Numbered from the stretch's first letter, positions 54,453 through 64,000 are shown. The stretch: 64,000 nt of DNA from Streptomyces sp. NBC_01275 (GCF_026340655.1 NZ_JAPEOZ010000001.1:5456001-5520000); one strand, 5' to 3'. Notes: generated from the letters alone by a model not told the origin. Program-made: numbers and translations.

Positions 54453-54681
54453 GCGAATCACTCCTGCAGTCGTTGTTGACGGCCAGTGCGTACCGGGTGC
54501 GGACGGCACCCTGGCCTCGAACGAATCTACCCGCGAGCACTGACACGGCCAGGCCACGGCGACGCCGGGCCGGGCCGGAGCCAGGAGGTTTCACCGTGCG
54601 TTTCCCTTGGGGAACCTGGTGGCTCACGGGTTGGTAGCCGCCCCTACCCGCGGGTTCGTGATTCCAACCACTTCTTGGTTC

Positions 54682-55203
54682 CTATGGGGAGGGGGAGTCC
54701 CCGTCCGCGTCTCCGTCCTCGTCGTCCTCGTCGTTCTCGGCCAGGACCGGGGAGGCGTGGTGGGACCACAGCTTCCAGCCGTCCGGGGTGCGCCGGAACA
54801 CGTTCGTGGCGACGACGAGCTGGCCCACGAGCGGCCCGAGCTCCTCGCCCTCCACCGGCGCGGGCCCGCCGCTGAGGATGTTCTCCGTGCAGGTCACCAG
54901 GGCGGTGTCACCGGTGACCGAGACATGCACGTCGGTGAGGAAGAACTGGATGTAGTCGGTGTTCGCCATGATCAGCGCGTACGACCGCAGCACCTCGCCG
55001 CGGCCGGTGAGCACCGGCCAGCCCGGGTGCACGCAGGAGATCACGCCGGTGTCCGCCGGGTCGTGGTACTCCTCGTCGACGCCCAGGTCGGTCGGGGTGA
55101 GCCAGAGCGAGGAGACCGTCTCGAAGTCGCCTCGCTCCAGGGCCTCGTAGAAGGCGGTGTTGGCGGCCTCGACCTGCTCGACGTCGGTGTGGGGGGCGCT
55201 CAC
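54682..55203 (-). CDS. NTF2-like (SnoaL-type) protein in the fol cluster
   Basis: The protein is 173 residues from GTG 55203, whose start overlaps the folP stop (GTGA). The NTF2/SnoaL cone fold is indicated by EAANTAFYEALERGDFETVS, then LWLTPTD, HPGWPVLTGRGEVLRSYALI and VFRRTPDGWKLWSHHASPV. The tail is very acidic (NDEDDEDGDADGD). Families of this fold bind or isomerise small ligands, but no catalytic residue is obvious. Tight coupling to folP suggests a folate-related or ligand-binding role, unproven. Confidence 0.87.
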   Translation of the reverse strand: MSAPHTDVEQVEAANTAFYEALERGDFETVSSLWLTPTDLGVDEEYHDPADTGVISCVHPGWPVLTGRGEVLRSYALIMANTDYIQFFLTDVHVSVTGDTALVTCTENILSGGPAPVEGEELGPLVGQLVVATNVFRRTPDGWKLWSHHASPVLAENDEDDEDGDADGDSPSP

Positions 55204-56060
55204 CGGGCTCCTTCCACGGCGCGTGCGACCCGTACCGCGTCCGCTGTCGCACGGACCTCGTGCACGCGTACCGCCCACGCGCCGGCGTGCGCGGCGAGGG
55301 CGGAGACGGCGGCCGTGGCGGCGTCGCGCTCCCGCGCGGGCGGCGGCGCGCCCTCCGGGCCGGCCAGGACGCGGCCGAGGAACCGTTTACGGGAGGCGGC
55401 GACCAGCAGCGGGTGGCCCAGGGCGTGCAGCCGGTCGAGGCGGGCGAGCAGGGACAGGTCGTGGTCGGCCTCCTTGGAGAAGCCGAGGCCCGGGTCGACG
55501 ACGATGCGGTCGGGGGAGACGCCGCCGGCCAGAACGGCGTCCACGCGCGCGTGGAGTTCGTCGACGACTTCGGCGACGACGTCCGTGTAGACGCCCTTGA
55601 CGTTGCCGCCTTCGAGGAAGCCGCGCCAGTGCATGACGACGAAGGGGGCGCCCGCGTCGGCGACGGTCGGGATCATCGCCGGGTCGGCGAGGCCGCCGCT
55701 GACGTCGTTGACGAGGGCGGCGCCGGCCGCGAGGGCCTGGGCGGCGACGGAGGCGCGCATGGTGTCGACGGAGACGACGACGCCTTCGGAGGCGAGGCCG
55801 CGGACGACGGGGACGACCCGGCGCAGTTCCTCCGCCTCGTCCACGCGGGTGGCGCCGGGGCGGGTGGACTCGCCGCCGACGTCGACCAGGTCCGCGCCCT
55901 CGGCGACGAGCTCGAGGCCGTGTTTGACGGCGGCCGTCGTGTCGAACCAGCGGCCGCCGTCGGAGAAGGAGTCGGGGGTCACGTTGATGACCCCCATGAC
56001 CGCGCAGCGGTCCCATTCCGGAAGGCCGACGACGCGCCCGCGCCCGCTCTGCTTGCTCAT
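55200..56060 (-). CDS. folP: Dihydropteroate synthase
   Basis: The protein is 286 residues from ATG 56060 (MSKQSGRGRVVGLPEWDRC). It joins p-aminobenzoate and hydroxymethyldihydropterin diphosphate, the sulfonamide target. Motifs are VMGVINVTPDSFSDGGRW, DLVDVGGESTRPGA, VDTMRASVAAQALAAGAALV, VVMHWRGF and IVVDPGLGFSKEADHD. It leads the minus-strand folate cluster. A longer frame to 56174 would add an unlikely Pro/Gly-rich leader. Confidence 0.95.
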   Translation of the reverse strand: MSKQSGRGRVVGLPEWDRCAVMGVINVTPDSFSDGGRWFDTTAAVKHGLELVAEGADLVDVGGESTRPGATRVDEAEELRRVVPVVRGLASEGVVVSVDTMRASVAAQALAAGAALVNDVSGGLADPAMIPTVADAGAPFVVMHWRGFLEGGNVKGVYTDVVAEVVDELHARVDAVLAGGVSPDRIVVDPGLGFSKEADHDLSLLARLDRLHALGHPLLVAASRKRFLGRVLAGPEGAPPPARERDAATAAVSALAAHAGAWAVRVHEVRATADAVRVARAVEGAR

Positions 56061-56208
56061 GCGTTCAGCGTAGGCCCAGGAAGGGGCCGCGCCGCCGGGC
56101 GGCCCGGGCACAAGCCCCAGGGCCGGGAGAGGGGCGGGGCTTCCGCCCGGGCCGGTCCGCGGGGGCCCGGGCACGGCGTACCGCGGCGGTGCCGCCCGGT
56201 CACCGGGA

Positions 56209-58044
56209 TCACGCCGCCCGTACGTCTCTCTCCGCCACCGCGTGCGCGCACGCGCGGGGCGCGGTGGAACGGCGGCGCAGGAAGCGGGGCAGGGGGAGGG
56301 CGAGGTTGACGAAGCCCTCGGCCTGCATGGCGGCGAAGCCGATGCGGGGCAGGTCGCCGGAGGCGCGGTAGACGACGAAGCGGGGCTCCCAGCGGGGCTG
56401 GAACTTGGCGTTGAACTTGTACAGGGACTCGATCTGGAACCAGCGCGAGAGGAACACCAGCAGTCCGCGCCAGGCGCGCAGCACCGGGCCCGCGCCGATC
56501 TTCTCGCCGCGGGCCAGCGCCGAGCGGAACATGGCGAAGTTGAGCGACACGCGCGCGATGCCGAACTTCGGGGCGGCCTGGAGCGCGGCGACGATCAGCA
56601 GCTCGTTCATGCCCGGGTCCGCCGAGCGGTCGCGGCGCATCAGGTCCAGCGAGGCACCGTCGGTGCCCCAGGGCACGAAGTGCAGGATCGCCTTCAGATC
56701 GCCGTACTCGCCGGGTTCGGGGTCGGTCTTGTGGGCGGTGGCGATGAGGCAGTCGCCGTCGTCGGGGTCGCCGATGCGGCCCAGCGCCATGGAGAAGCCG
56801 CGCTCGGTGTCGGTGCCGCGCCAGTCCTCCGCGGCCCGTCGGATGCGCGCCAGCTCGGCCTCGCCGACGTCACGGACACGCCGGACCCGGGTCTCGTAAC
56901 CGGCGCGTTCGATGCGTTTGACCATCTGGCGCACGTTGCGCATCGCGCGGCCGGCGAGGGAGAAATCCGCGACGTCCACCACCGCCTCGTCGCCCAGTTC
57001 CAGGGCGTCCAGGCCGGTCTCGCGGGTCCAGACCTCGCCGCCGGTCTCCGAGCAGCCCATGACGGCGGGCGTCCAGGAGTGGGCCTTGGCCTCGTCCATG
57101 AAGCGCTCGATGGCGCCGGGCCAGGCCTCGACGTCGCCGATCGGGTCGCCGCTGGCCAGCATCACGCCGGAGACGACGCGGTAGGTCACCGCCGCCTTGC
57201 CGCTGGGCGAGAAGACGACGGCCTTGTCGCGGCGCAGCGCGAAGTGGCCGAGGGAGTCGCGTCGGCCGTGCTTCTCCAGCAGGGCGCGCAGCCGGGTCTC
57301 GTCCTCCTCGGTGAGGCGGGCGGCCGGGTGCTCGGGCCGGAACGCGAGGTAGATCGTGGTGACCGCGGTGATCCAGCCGAGGGCGCCGAGGGAGAAGGCG
57401 ACGGTCCAGGAGGTGTTGCCCTGGTAGTCGACCGGGCCCTCGAAGCCGAGGAGGCCGTACAGGACGTGCGTAATGCGATCGGCCAGGCTCGGGTCGCCGA
57501 TCATGCGCCGCGGGTGGACGCTGACGATGACCAGACCGAGCATGAGGGAACCAGCGCCCATGAGGACGAAGTTGGCGAGCGCGCGCCAGCGGCTGCGCGG
57601 GTCGGGCAGCGCCGCGAACTGGTCGCGGTGCACCACCAGCGGCACCAGGAGCGCGACCGAGATGAGCGCGCCCACCAGCGAGTGCCGGTACACGAACTGC
57701 GCGACCGCGCCCGCGGGCAGCAGCACCACGGCGGCCCGCCACGCGCGCCGCTTGGAGCGCTTGAGGCCATGGGCGAGCAGCAGCAACAGGACGCCGGAGC
57801 TGAGCGAGAGCGCGGCCGCGAACGGGCCGAACGCACCGGGCAGCACCTCGGCCAGGGTGTGCATACGGCTGTGACGGAACCGCGGGAAGACGCCCCCGGC
57901 CACGTCCAACAGACCCACGAGGGCACAGGCTCTGCCGACGAGGGCGGGTACGGACTCGGGGCGCGGACCTCGCACTATCTGCCGCACCCGGCTTGATCGG
58001 TGCGGAACCCCGCCCGACATTTCCCCATCTTCCCTGACAGACAT
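56209..58044 (-). CDS. Phosphatidylglycerol lysyltransferase-like membrane protein (MprF/LysX type)
   Basis: The protein is 611 residues from ATG 58044; ATG 58095 would give 628. The N-terminal half has about six membrane helices. The soluble C-terminal half is a DUF2156/GNAT-like aminoacyl-transferase domain (FALRRDKAVVFSPSGKAAVT, then VMLASGDPIGDVEAWPGAIE, RNVRQMVKRIERAGYE and SLDLMRRDRSADPGMNELLI). The family adds amino acids from aminoacyl-tRNA to phosphatidylglycerol and lowers surface negative charge. It has no fused lysyl-tRNA synthetase. It is divergent from the esterase gene, a pair that is often neighbouring. Confidence 0.88.
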   Translation of the reverse strand: MSVREDGEMSGGVPHRSSRVRQIVRGPRPESVPALVGRACALVGLLDVAGGVFPRFRHSRMHTLAEVLPGAFGPFAAALSLSSGVLLLLLAHGLKRSKRRAWRAAVVLLPAGAVAQFVYRHSLVGALISVALLVPLVVHRDQFAALPDPRSRWRALANFVLMGAGSLMLGLVIVSVHPRRMIGDPSLADRITHVLYGLLGFEGPVDYQGNTSWTVAFSLGALGWITAVTTIYLAFRPEHPAARLTEEDETRLRALLEKHGRRDSLGHFALRRDKAVVFSPSGKAAVTYRVVSGVMLASGDPIGDVEAWPGAIERFMDEAKAHSWTPAVMGCSETGGEVWTRETGLDALELGDEAVVDVADFSLAGRAMRNVRQMVKRIERAGYETRVRRVRDVGEAELARIRRAAEDWRGTDTERGFSMALGRIGDPDDGDCLIATAHKTDPEPGEYGDLKAILHFVPWGTDGASLDLMRRDRSADPGMNELLIVAALQAAPKFGIARVSLNFAMFRSALARGEKIGAGPVLRAWRGLLVFLSRWFQIESLYKFNAKFQPRWEPRFVVYRASGDLPRIGFAAMQAEGFVNLALPLPRFLRRRSTAPRACAHAVAERDVRAA

Positions 58045-58255
58045 CGCATCCCGTTGTTCCGCGAGAGACCTTGGACCCAGTGCCGATTCGGGCATCAGGC
58101 GACATTGCGCCCTCTAGGACGGTGTCTCGGGGACAGAGGTTCACTCGTCTCTTCAAAGCCACTGAAAAGGCCAAGGAAAGTCCGGGACAAGCCCTCGCGA
58201 AGGCCTTGGGGGAGCGCCGTAGTCCGGACGGAAAAGCGCAGGCGGAGAACACCTC

Positions 58256-59383
58256 ATGGGTCTCACGAGCAACAATGTGCTGCTGCTGGCAATCCTGTTC
58301 GCAGTACTGCTGTTCGCCGGCACGGTGTGGCTGTGGCCACGCCTGGCCCGGCGCGGCTGGCGGCCCGTCAGTGGACGCGTCGGCCTGCTGCTCGCCACCC
58401 AGTTGGCGCTCTTCCTGTCAGTGGGCCTCTTCGCCAACCAGGCCTTCGGCTTCTACGCCAGCTGGGCGGACCTGCTGGGCAAGGAGACCGAGCCGGGCGT
58501 GGTCGTCGACCACACGGCGGCCGGCGGCTCGGCGGGGCCGGTGCAGGTGATCGACACCCGGCGCGTGGACGGCGCGGGCAGCGGGCGGCCGCGGTCCGCC
58601 GGGCAGATACAGAAGATCGCCGTCACCGGCCGCACGACGCACATCGTCTCGCCCGCGTACGTGTACCTGCCGCCGGAGTACTTCGACCCGCAGTACCGCA
58701 CGCGTACGTTCCCCGCGGCCGTGATCCTCACCGGCTACCCGGGTACGGCGGAGGCGCTCGTGGACAAGCTGCACTATCCGCGCACCGCGCGGCAGCTCGC
58801 CAAGGACGGGCGCATGCAGCCGATGATCCTGGTGATGCTGCGGCCGACCGTGGCGCCGCCGCGGGACACGGAGTGCGTGGACGTCCCGGGCGGACCGCAG
58901 ACCGAGTCGTTCTTCGCGAAGGACCTGCCCGACGCCGTGACGGCCCACTACAGAGTCGGCAAGAAGCCCGGCAGCTGGGGTGTCATCGGGGACTCCACGG
59001 GCGGTTACTGCGCGCTGAAGCTGGCGATGCACCACCCCGACGTGTATGCGGCCGGCGCGGGCCTGTCGGCGTACTACAAGGCGCCGATCGACCCGACCAC
59101 CGGCAACCTCTTCCGCGGCGACGCGACCCTGCGGGGCGAGGCGGATCTGCACTGGTATCTGAAGCACCGGCCCGCGCCCGACACCTCGCTGCTCGTGACC
59201 AGCAGCAAAGTGGGCGAATCCAACTACAAGGCCACGCTGAAGTTCATAGACCAGGTGAAGGCCACGAACAGGACCAGGATCTCGTCGATCATCCTGGAAA
59301 GCGGCGGGCACAACTTCAACACCTGGCGGCGCGAGATTCCGCCCACGCTGCAGTGGATCAGCGGGCGGCTGAGCGACCGGTGA
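58256..59383 (+). CDS. Membrane-anchored esterase, alpha/beta hydrolase (esterase D/mycolyltransferase-like)
   Basis: The protein is 375 residues. Two N-terminal hydrophobic segments (about residues 7-27 and 41-62) anchor it in the membrane with the hydrolase outside. The nucleophile elbow is GVIGDSTGGYCALKLA with Ser247, and His352 in SGGHNFNTWRREIPP completes the triad. The fold resembles antigen 85/esterase D proteins. It is divergent from the lysyltransferase-like gene, and family knowledge suggests cleavage of aminoacyl-lipids or other envelope esters (inference). Confidence 0.87.
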   Translation: MGLTSNNVLLLAILFAVLLFAGTVWLWPRLARRGWRPVSGRVGLLLATQLALFLSVGLFANQAFGFYASWADLLGKETEPGVVVDHTAAGGSAGPVQVIDTRRVDGAGSGRPRSAGQIQKIAVTGRTTHIVSPAYVYLPPEYFDPQYRTRTFPAAVILTGYPGTAEALVDKLHYPRTARQLAKDGRMQPMILVMLRPTVAPPRDTECVDVPGGPQTESFFAKDLPDAVTAHYRVGKKPGSWGVIGDSTGGYCALKLAMHHPDVYAAGAGLSAYYKAPIDPTTGNLFRGDATLRGEADLHWYLKHRPAPDTSLLVTSSKVGESNYKATLKFIDQVKATNRTRISSIILESGGHNFNTWRREIPPTLQWISGRLSDR

Positions 59384-59444
59384 CGTCGGGCGACGGCGTG
59401 CGGGGCGGCCTGGGCGGTCTGCGGGGACGGCGTGCGGCTACGGC

Positions 59445-59481
59445 GTACTGAGGCGGGGTACTGAGGCGGCGTACTGAGCGG
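59445..59481 (+). repeat. Three tandem 13-bp repeats
   Basis: GTACTGAGGCGG occurs at 59445 and 59458, with a shortened copy at 59471. They lie behind the esterase stop in a 246-bp gap with no gene. Confidence 0.7.
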
Positions 59482-59629
59482 CTCGGCCGGAAATGATCTT
59501 GCTTCTTCCCGAATGGGTCGCCCGCGCTGTTTCCCTGCTGTTTCCTGATGCCCTGTGAAGACTTCTGTATGGCTGTGTTTTTACGGGGCGGCGCGCCAAC
59601 ATTCGCCTACGCGCGGTAAGTTTCTGGCC

Positions 59630-61201
59630 ATGCCACGTGGACGTCACCGCCATTCCCCGCCTTTGCACAGGCTGCTGCCGCCTTCGGCGATCGCAGGCGT
59701 CTCCCTAGTCTGCGCTTTTGGTCCCTGGGTGTTCACGGAACAACTGGTGCTGCGAGGTCTGGCCGCCGCTGCCGCGGCGACGGCGATCGGCGGCGCGTTC
59801 GTGATGCGCCGCTGGGACATGCAGGCCGGCAAGCAGGTCGCCGACCTCACGCGCGCGCGGGCGGGCGACGAGTGGCGCTTCGAGGAACGCGTCGCCGAAC
59901 TGGAGACCGACCTCGACGAGTCGCGCGAGCTGCGCGTCAAGCTGGAGCAGCGGCTGCGGGCCAAGCGCACCGAACTGGCGGGCCTGCGCAACGAGCACGC
60001 GGCGCTGCTGCGCCGGTACGCCACGGCGGAGACCGAGCGGGCGAGCGCCCTGGAGGGCCGCCGTCTGCTCGAGATAGAGACCACGGACCCGGCGCCGGCC
60101 CTGCCTCCCGCGCGCGTGGCGCAGGAGAAGCAGAAGCAGGAGAAGGCCGAGGGGTCCGGGAAGTCGACGGCGACGGGCACGGTCGCCGCACGGGAGCTCG
60201 AGGCCGCCGCCGATCCTGCCGACGCCGAGACGGAGGCGGAGACCGAGGCGGACTCCGAGGCCCTTGAGCCGGCGGACGGGAAGGCCGAGTCGGACGGGAA
60301 GAGCGGGTCGGCCGAGGCCGTCGAGTCTTCCGAGGCGGCCGATGAGGAGCCTGAGGCTCCCGCGGTCTTCTCCCCGGCGGGATCCAAGCTGTTTCTGCGG
60401 GCGCAGGCCGCGCTGGCCCTCCTCGACGCCGACGCCGACTCCGCCGAGGCGGTGAAGGCCGAGGCCGTGAAGAGCGAGGCCGTGAAGACCGAAGGCTCCG
60501 CCGGCGACACGGAGGCCGCGCAGGAGGACGAAGCCGAGGGGAAGCCCGAGGCGGTCGACGAGCACACGCGCGCGGCCGCCGCCTACACGTCCGCCGAGGA
60601 GAACGCGACCCCGGCGGAGGCGGAGAAGGCCACTTCGGAAGAGCCGGAAGAGCCGGAAGAGCTGGAAAAGCCGGGATCGGCCGCAGAGCGCACCGCCGCA
60701 GGCGCGAAGACCCCGGTACCCGAGTACGCCCCGTCGGCGTACCCGCGGGCCCTGGCCTCGCGAGCGCTCGCCGAGTCCGTCGTCCTCGCCGAGCCCGTCG
60801 TCCCCGACCTCCCCGCCGCGCCGACGGAGTCCGCCGCCTCCGGCGCCCTCGTCCCGCGCCAGGCCGCGCCCGTGATGCGTCCCTCCGGCCACTTCACGGT
60901 GCCGACCGCCGTGGCCGTCGTACCGGCCGCGCAGCCGCTGCGGCGGCCGACGGCCGAGGGCGGATTCGATTTCTTCGGTACGAAGGCGTCCTCGGCGTCC
61001 GCCGCCCTGGAGGCCGTGCAGAACGAGGATCTCGCCGACGTGGTCGGGCAGGAGGCGCTCGCGCTGCACAAGGCCGAGGCCGAGTCGGAGTTCAAGCCGG
61101 TGGACGAGCACGCGCGCGGGGTGAGCCAGGTCATCGACCTGACCGCCCACGACGAGACCGAGCAGATCAACCTCCACGGACTGCGCAGCGCCGCCTCCTG
61201 A
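59630..61201 (+). CDS. Membrane-anchored coiled-coil protein, acidic and Ala/Glu-rich
   Basis: The protein is 523 residues from ATG 59630. Two hydrophobic segments near the N-terminus (about residues 20-32 and 41-55) anchor it. A predicted coiled coil covers about residues 70-145 (EERVAELETDLDESRELRVK, then RLRAKRTELAGLRNEHAALL). The rest to about residue 400 is disordered, repetitive and acidic (AVKAEAVKSEAVKTEG). A short conserved-looking end carries FDFFGTKASSASAALEAVQ and VSQVIDLTAHDETEQINLH. No enzyme motif is present. A scaffolding role at the envelope is possible; the function is unknown. Confidence 0.8.
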   Translation: MPRGRHRHSPPLHRLLPPSAIAGVSLVCAFGPWVFTEQLVLRGLAAAAAATAIGGAFVMRRWDMQAGKQVADLTRARAGDEWRFEERVAELETDLDESRELRVKLEQRLRAKRTELAGLRNEHAALLRRYATAETERASALEGRRLLEIETTDPAPALPPARVAQEKQKQEKAEGSGKSTATGTVAARELEAAADPADAETEAETEADSEALEPADGKAESDGKSGSAEAVESSEAADEEPEAPAVFSPAGSKLFLRAQAALALLDADADSAEAVKAEAVKSEAVKTEGSAGDTEAAQEDEAEGKPEAVDEHTRAAAAYTSAEENATPAEAEKATSEEPEEPEELEKPGSAAERTAAGAKTPVPEYAPSAYPRALASRALAESVVLAEPVVPDLPAAPTESAASGALVPRQAAPVMRPSGHFTVPTAVAVVPAAQPLRRPTAEGGFDFFGTKASSASAALEAVQNEDLADVVGQEALALHKAEAESEFKPVDEHARGVSQVIDLTAHDETEQINLHGLRSAAS

Positions 61202-61258
61202 ACGCCGACGAGTTGAACGCCGCCGAGCGAGCGTCGGCGCGCAGCTCGGCCGAGCCGC

Positions 61259-62638
61259 TCAGGCCATCCACCGGTCGGGCCGGGCGTCCCTTCGCCCGGT
61301 CCGCGACCGCTCCGCCTGCCCCCGCAGCAGCTCCGCGGCCTCCTGCACGTCCCTCAGCCGCGCCGTGACGGTCTTGTTGGCCCCCGTGTCCACATGGACG
61401 TCCGCGACGCGCCAGAGACGCTGCCAGGGCCCCTGCGTCAGCCGTACGCTCTGGACCTTGGCGTGCGGCACGAGCGCGAGGCTCCGCCGCAACAGCCCCT
61501 GCCGTGCGGCGAACACCGAGTCCGTGACGGCGATCCCGTAGCCCCGCCACCACACCGGCACGCACCGCCCGGCCCGCCGCGGCGGGCGCGTGAGCGAGGC
61601 CGCCGCCGGGACGGTCACCCCGGGCAGCACGCGCGCGATGACGGCCTCCGCGGCCTCGCGCGGGGCGACCGGCACGAGCACCGAGTTCGCCGAGCCGGCC
61701 ACCGCCAGCTCGACGCGCACCCAGCCGCGCCGCCGCCACAGCAGCGGCTGGACGATCCGCACGGTCTGCACGCGTCCGGGCGGCACCGTCTCGTGCGTGC
61801 GGTCCAGCAGCCCGTGGTCGATACGCAGCCCGTCCGGCGACTCGCCGACCGTCCAGTCGTACTCGCCGACGAACCGCCCCACGCTGCTCGCGCCCGCCGC
61901 GCCGAGCAACGGCACACCGGTCACCAGCACCGTGACCACACTGTGGGTGGCCAGCCACAGGACCGGCGGCAGGACGAGCGCGGCGGCCAGCGCGCCCCAG
62001 GTCGCGCCGGTCAGCACCAGCGAGATCGCGAGCCGGCGCGTGGGCACGCGCAGCAGCTCGCGCGCGGGAGCCTCGCCTATCTCGTGCGCTGTCTCGGGCG
62101 CGAAACCCGCCGCCCGCGCGAGCAGCTCGGCCCGCAGCGCGCGTGCCTCCGCCTCGCCCAGGAAGGCCAGTTCGTCCTTCTTGTCGACGCCGACGACGTC
62201 GAGCCGGAGCTTCGCGACGCCCGCGATCCGCGCGAGCAGCGGCTGGGTGACGTCGATCGCCTGGATGCGCTCCAGACGGATATGCGCGGTGCGCCGGAAC
62301 AGCAGGCCGGTCCGGATGCGCAGTTCGGCGTCCGTCACCGCGAAGTGGGTGAACCACCAGCTCAGGAAGCCGTAGGCGGCGGCCGCCGGGAGGAGTACGG
62401 CGAGCGCGATCAGCAGGGTCGTCGTGGTCAGCCGGGTCAGCTGCTCCTGTGCCTGGTTCGGGTCGTGCACCGCCCAGCCGACGAGCACCGCGACAGGCGC
62501 CCACGCCCGCCGGAAGGGCGTGACGGGGTGCAGGCGGTGCTCGACGACGGCCCGCGCGGGGGGCGCGTCGGGCGCGTCGGGCGTACCTTCCAGAGCGTCC
62601 TCGACGGGTACGCCGTCCTCGACGCCCGGCGTCGTCAC
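61259..62638 (-). CDS. Bacterial PH domain protein (YdbT-like, three bPH2 domains)
   Basis: The protein is 459 residues from GTG 62638, whose start overlaps the stop of the upstream bPH2 gene. Three bPH2/DUF304 domains are seen: about residues 80-150 ([20 protein letters not shown]), 255-330 ([20 protein letters not shown]) and 375-445 ([20 protein letters not shown]). Four hydrophobic segments in two pairs anchor it in the membrane. Paired YdbS/YdbT proteins occur widely; a role in secretion or stress has been proposed for relatives. Confidence 0.9.
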   Translation of the reverse strand: MTTPGVEDGVPVEDALEGTPDAPDAPPARAVVEHRLHPVTPFRRAWAPVAVLVGWAVHDPNQAQEQLTRLTTTTLLIALAVLLPAAAAYGFLSWWFTHFAVTDAELRIRTGLLFRRTAHIRLERIQAIDVTQPLLARIAGVAKLRLDVVGVDKKDELAFLGEAEARALRAELLARAAGFAPETAHEIGEAPARELLRVPTRRLAISLVLTGATWGALAAALVLPPVLWLATHSVVTVLVTGVPLLGAAGASSVGRFVGEYDWTVGESPDGLRIDHGLLDRTHETVPPGRVQTVRIVQPLLWRRRGWVRVELAVAGSANSVLVPVAPREAAEAVIARVLPGVTVPAAASLTRPPRRAGRCVPVWWRGYGIAVTDSVFAARQGLLRRSLALVPHAKVQSVRLTQGPWQRLWRVADVHVDTGANKTVTARLRDVQEAAELLRGQAERSRTGRRDARPDRWMA

Positions 62639-63138
62639 AGCCCCGCCGATCGGGCCTCGCCGAGCTCGGTGAGCCGGTCGCGCAGCCGTTCCGCCTCGTC
62701 CGGGTCCAGCCCCGGGATGGTCGCGTCGGTCGCGGCGGCCGCCGTGTGCAGCTGGACGCTGGCCAGCCCGAAGTGCCGCTCGACGGGACCGGAGGTGACC
62801 TCCACGAGCTGCATGCGCCCGTACGGCACGACGGTCTCCTGGCGCCACAGCACGCCCCGGCTGATCAGCAGGTCGTCGGCGCGCTCGGCATACCGCCAGG
62901 AGCGCCAGTTGCGGCCGAGCAGCACCCAGCCCCACCCGATCCCGGCCAGCGGCAGCAGCGCGAAGGCGGCCCAGCCCGGGCCGACGAGCAGGCCGAGCAG
63001 CAGGCCGACGCCGAGGGCCGCCAGCCCCAGCCACACCACCAGCAACAGCCGCCGCATCCGCAGCAGCTCCGGAGGCAGCCCGTTCCACACCGGTCCGGAC
63101 CTCGTCACCTCTGCGCCCGCGGGGCTCCCCGTTTCCAT
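62635..63138 (-). CDS. Bacterial PH domain protein (YdbS-like)
   Basis: The protein is 167 residues from ATG 63138 ([19 protein letters not shown]). Two adjacent hydrophobic helices (about residues 28-65) precede one bPH2 domain with [40 protein letters not shown] and an [14 protein letters not shown] end. It is coupled to the YdbT-like gene by a GTGA overlap, so the two likely form one membrane complex. It is divergent from nuoD across 43 bp. Confidence 0.9.
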   Translation of the reverse strand: METGSPAGAEVTRSGPVWNGLPPELLRMRRLLLVVWLGLAALGVGLLLGLLVGPGWAAFALLPLAGIGWGWVLLGRNWRSWRYAERADDLLISRGVLWRQETVVPYGRMQLVEVTSGPVERHFGLASVQLHTAAAATDATIPGLDPDEAERLRDRLTELGEARSAGL

Positions 63139-63181
63139 AGGCCCAGCGTACGTAGGGGAGCGGGTAGGGGAGACTGGGCCC

Positions 63182-64000
63182 ATGACTCCTACGACGGAGA
63201 CCACGGTCGGGATCGGCGGCGCCGCGGAGAGCACCGACATGGTGCTCAACATCGGCCCCCAGCACCCCTCCACGCACGGCGTGCTGCGGCTGCGCCTCGT
63301 GCTGGACGGCGAGCGCATCAGGCACGCGGAGCCGGTGATCGGCTATATGCACCGCGGCGCGGAGAAGCTGTTCGAGGCGCGCGACTACCGCCAGATCGTC
63401 ATGCTGGCCAACCGCCACGACTGGCTGTCGGCCTTCTCCAACGAGCTGGGCGTGGTCCTGGCCGTGGAGCGCATGCTCGGCATGGAGGTCCCCGAGCGCG
63501 CGGTGTGGACGCGCACGCTGCTCGCGGAGCTGAACCGGGTGCTGAACCACCTGATGTTCCTGGGGTCCTATCCGCTGGAGCTCGGCGGCATCACCCCGGT
63601 CTTCTACGCCTTCCGCGAGCGCGAGGTGCTCCAGAACGTCATGGAGGAGGTCTCCGGCGGCCGCATGCACTACATGTTCAACCGGGTCGGCGGCCTCAAG
63701 GAGGACCTGCCGGCCGGCTGGGCCGCACGCGCGCGTGGCGCGGTCGCCGCCGTGCGCTCGCGCATGGACGTCTTCGACGACCTCGTCCTCGGCAACGAGA
63801 TCTTCCGGGGCCGCACCCGGGACGTGGGCACGCTCGCGCCGCCGGCCGTGCACGCGTACGGCGTCAGCGGACCGATCGCGCGCGCCTCGGGCGTCGACTT
63901 CGACCTGCGCCGCGACGAGCCCTATCTCGCGTACGGGGAGCTTCAGGACACGCTGAAGGTGGTGACCCGGACCGAGGGCGACTGTCTCGCGCGCTTCGAG
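63182..64000 (+). CDS. nuoD: NADH-quinone oxidoreductase subunit D (partial, runs off the window)
   Basis: The 273 codons to the window edge cover the first two thirds of NuoD. The 49-kDa subunit signature is clear: [17 protein letters not shown], then [39 protein letters not shown] and [15 protein letters not shown]. It forms part of the quinone site of complex I. No other nuo gene is seen before it; the upstream neighbours are unrelated PH-domain genes. It is probably the solitary second nuoD found in streptomycetes, though genes beyond the edge could change that. Confidence 0.93.
   Translation, partial: MTPTTETTVGIGGAAESTDMVLNIGPQHPSTHGVLRLRLVLDGERIRHAEPVIGYMHRGAEKLFEARDYRQIVMLANRHDWLSAFSNELGVVLAVERMLGMEVPERAVWTRTLLAELNRVLNHLMFLGSYPLELGGITPVFYAFREREVLQNVMEEVSGGRMHYMFNRVGGLKEDLPAGWAARARGAVAAVRSRMDVFDDLVLGNEIFRGRTRDVGTLAPPAVHAYGVSGPIARASGVDFDLRRDEPYLAYGELQDTLKVVTRTEGDCLARFE

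Overview
The window is very GC-rich, with dense genes, short intergenic gaps, frequent GTG starts and start/stop overlaps. Gene families typical of filamentous actinomycetes (DUF397, DUF5753 regulators, RsbW-like ATPases, a TipA-type regulator, zinc-free paralogues of ribosomal proteins, a solitary nuoD) point to a Streptomyces chromosome. No organism name can be read from the sequence, and I see no rRNA, tRNA or CRISPR array.

Left part (1-30 kb) is accessory. It starts with a three-gene cassette ending in a TPR-CHAT protein (caspase-like His/Cys dyad, 1-4468), a plausible conflict or cell-suicide module. A small scar of broken genes follows (4497-5400). Next is a divergent pair: a secreted DNRLRE/FG-GAP protein (5492-9091) and a 2754-residue RHS polymorphic toxin with an inserted ricin-type lectin, a Hint domain and an unfamiliar C-terminal toxin (9481-17745), followed by two candidate immunity or accessory genes. 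A DUF397/XRE-DUF5753/RsbW-like triad (18562-20308) leads into a 2-hydroxyacid dehydrogenase, a DUF3052 protein, a glycosyltransferase and a family A DNA polymerase homologue. A frameshifted IS110 element with a probable bridge-RNA region (about 24.7-26.1 kb) separates the polymerase from a Clp-N/HTH protein whose promoter carries two operators and looks leaderless.

Middle part (30-45 kb): a divergent Zur-type locus encodes zinc-independent S14, L28, L33, L31 and S18 together with a CobW-like protein whose P-loop is degenerate. A second DUF397/RsbW-like/XRE triad follows, with striking 6-bp-phased TGC repeats in two of its regulatory regions. Then come an aldehyde dehydrogenase, a PadR regulator, a glutamate decarboxylase-CLC chloride transporter pair (probable acid resistance), a TipA-like MerR regulator, a YbjQ protein, a DedA protein and a ThrE-type exporter.

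Right part (44.5-64 kb) is conserved core: inorganic pyrophosphatase, D,D-carboxypeptidase, a DUF2342 zinc metalloprotease, tilS, hpt, ftsH, folE, and on the opposite strand folP-NTF2-folB-folK-DUF3180. It ends with a lysyl-phosphatidylglycerol synthase-like protein, an esterase, an anchored coiled-coil protein, two bacterial PH-domain proteins and the start of nuoD. Folate (folE, folP, folB, folK), envelope (PBP4, MprF-like, DedA) and protein quality control (ftsH, Clp-N, DUF2342) functions cluster here.
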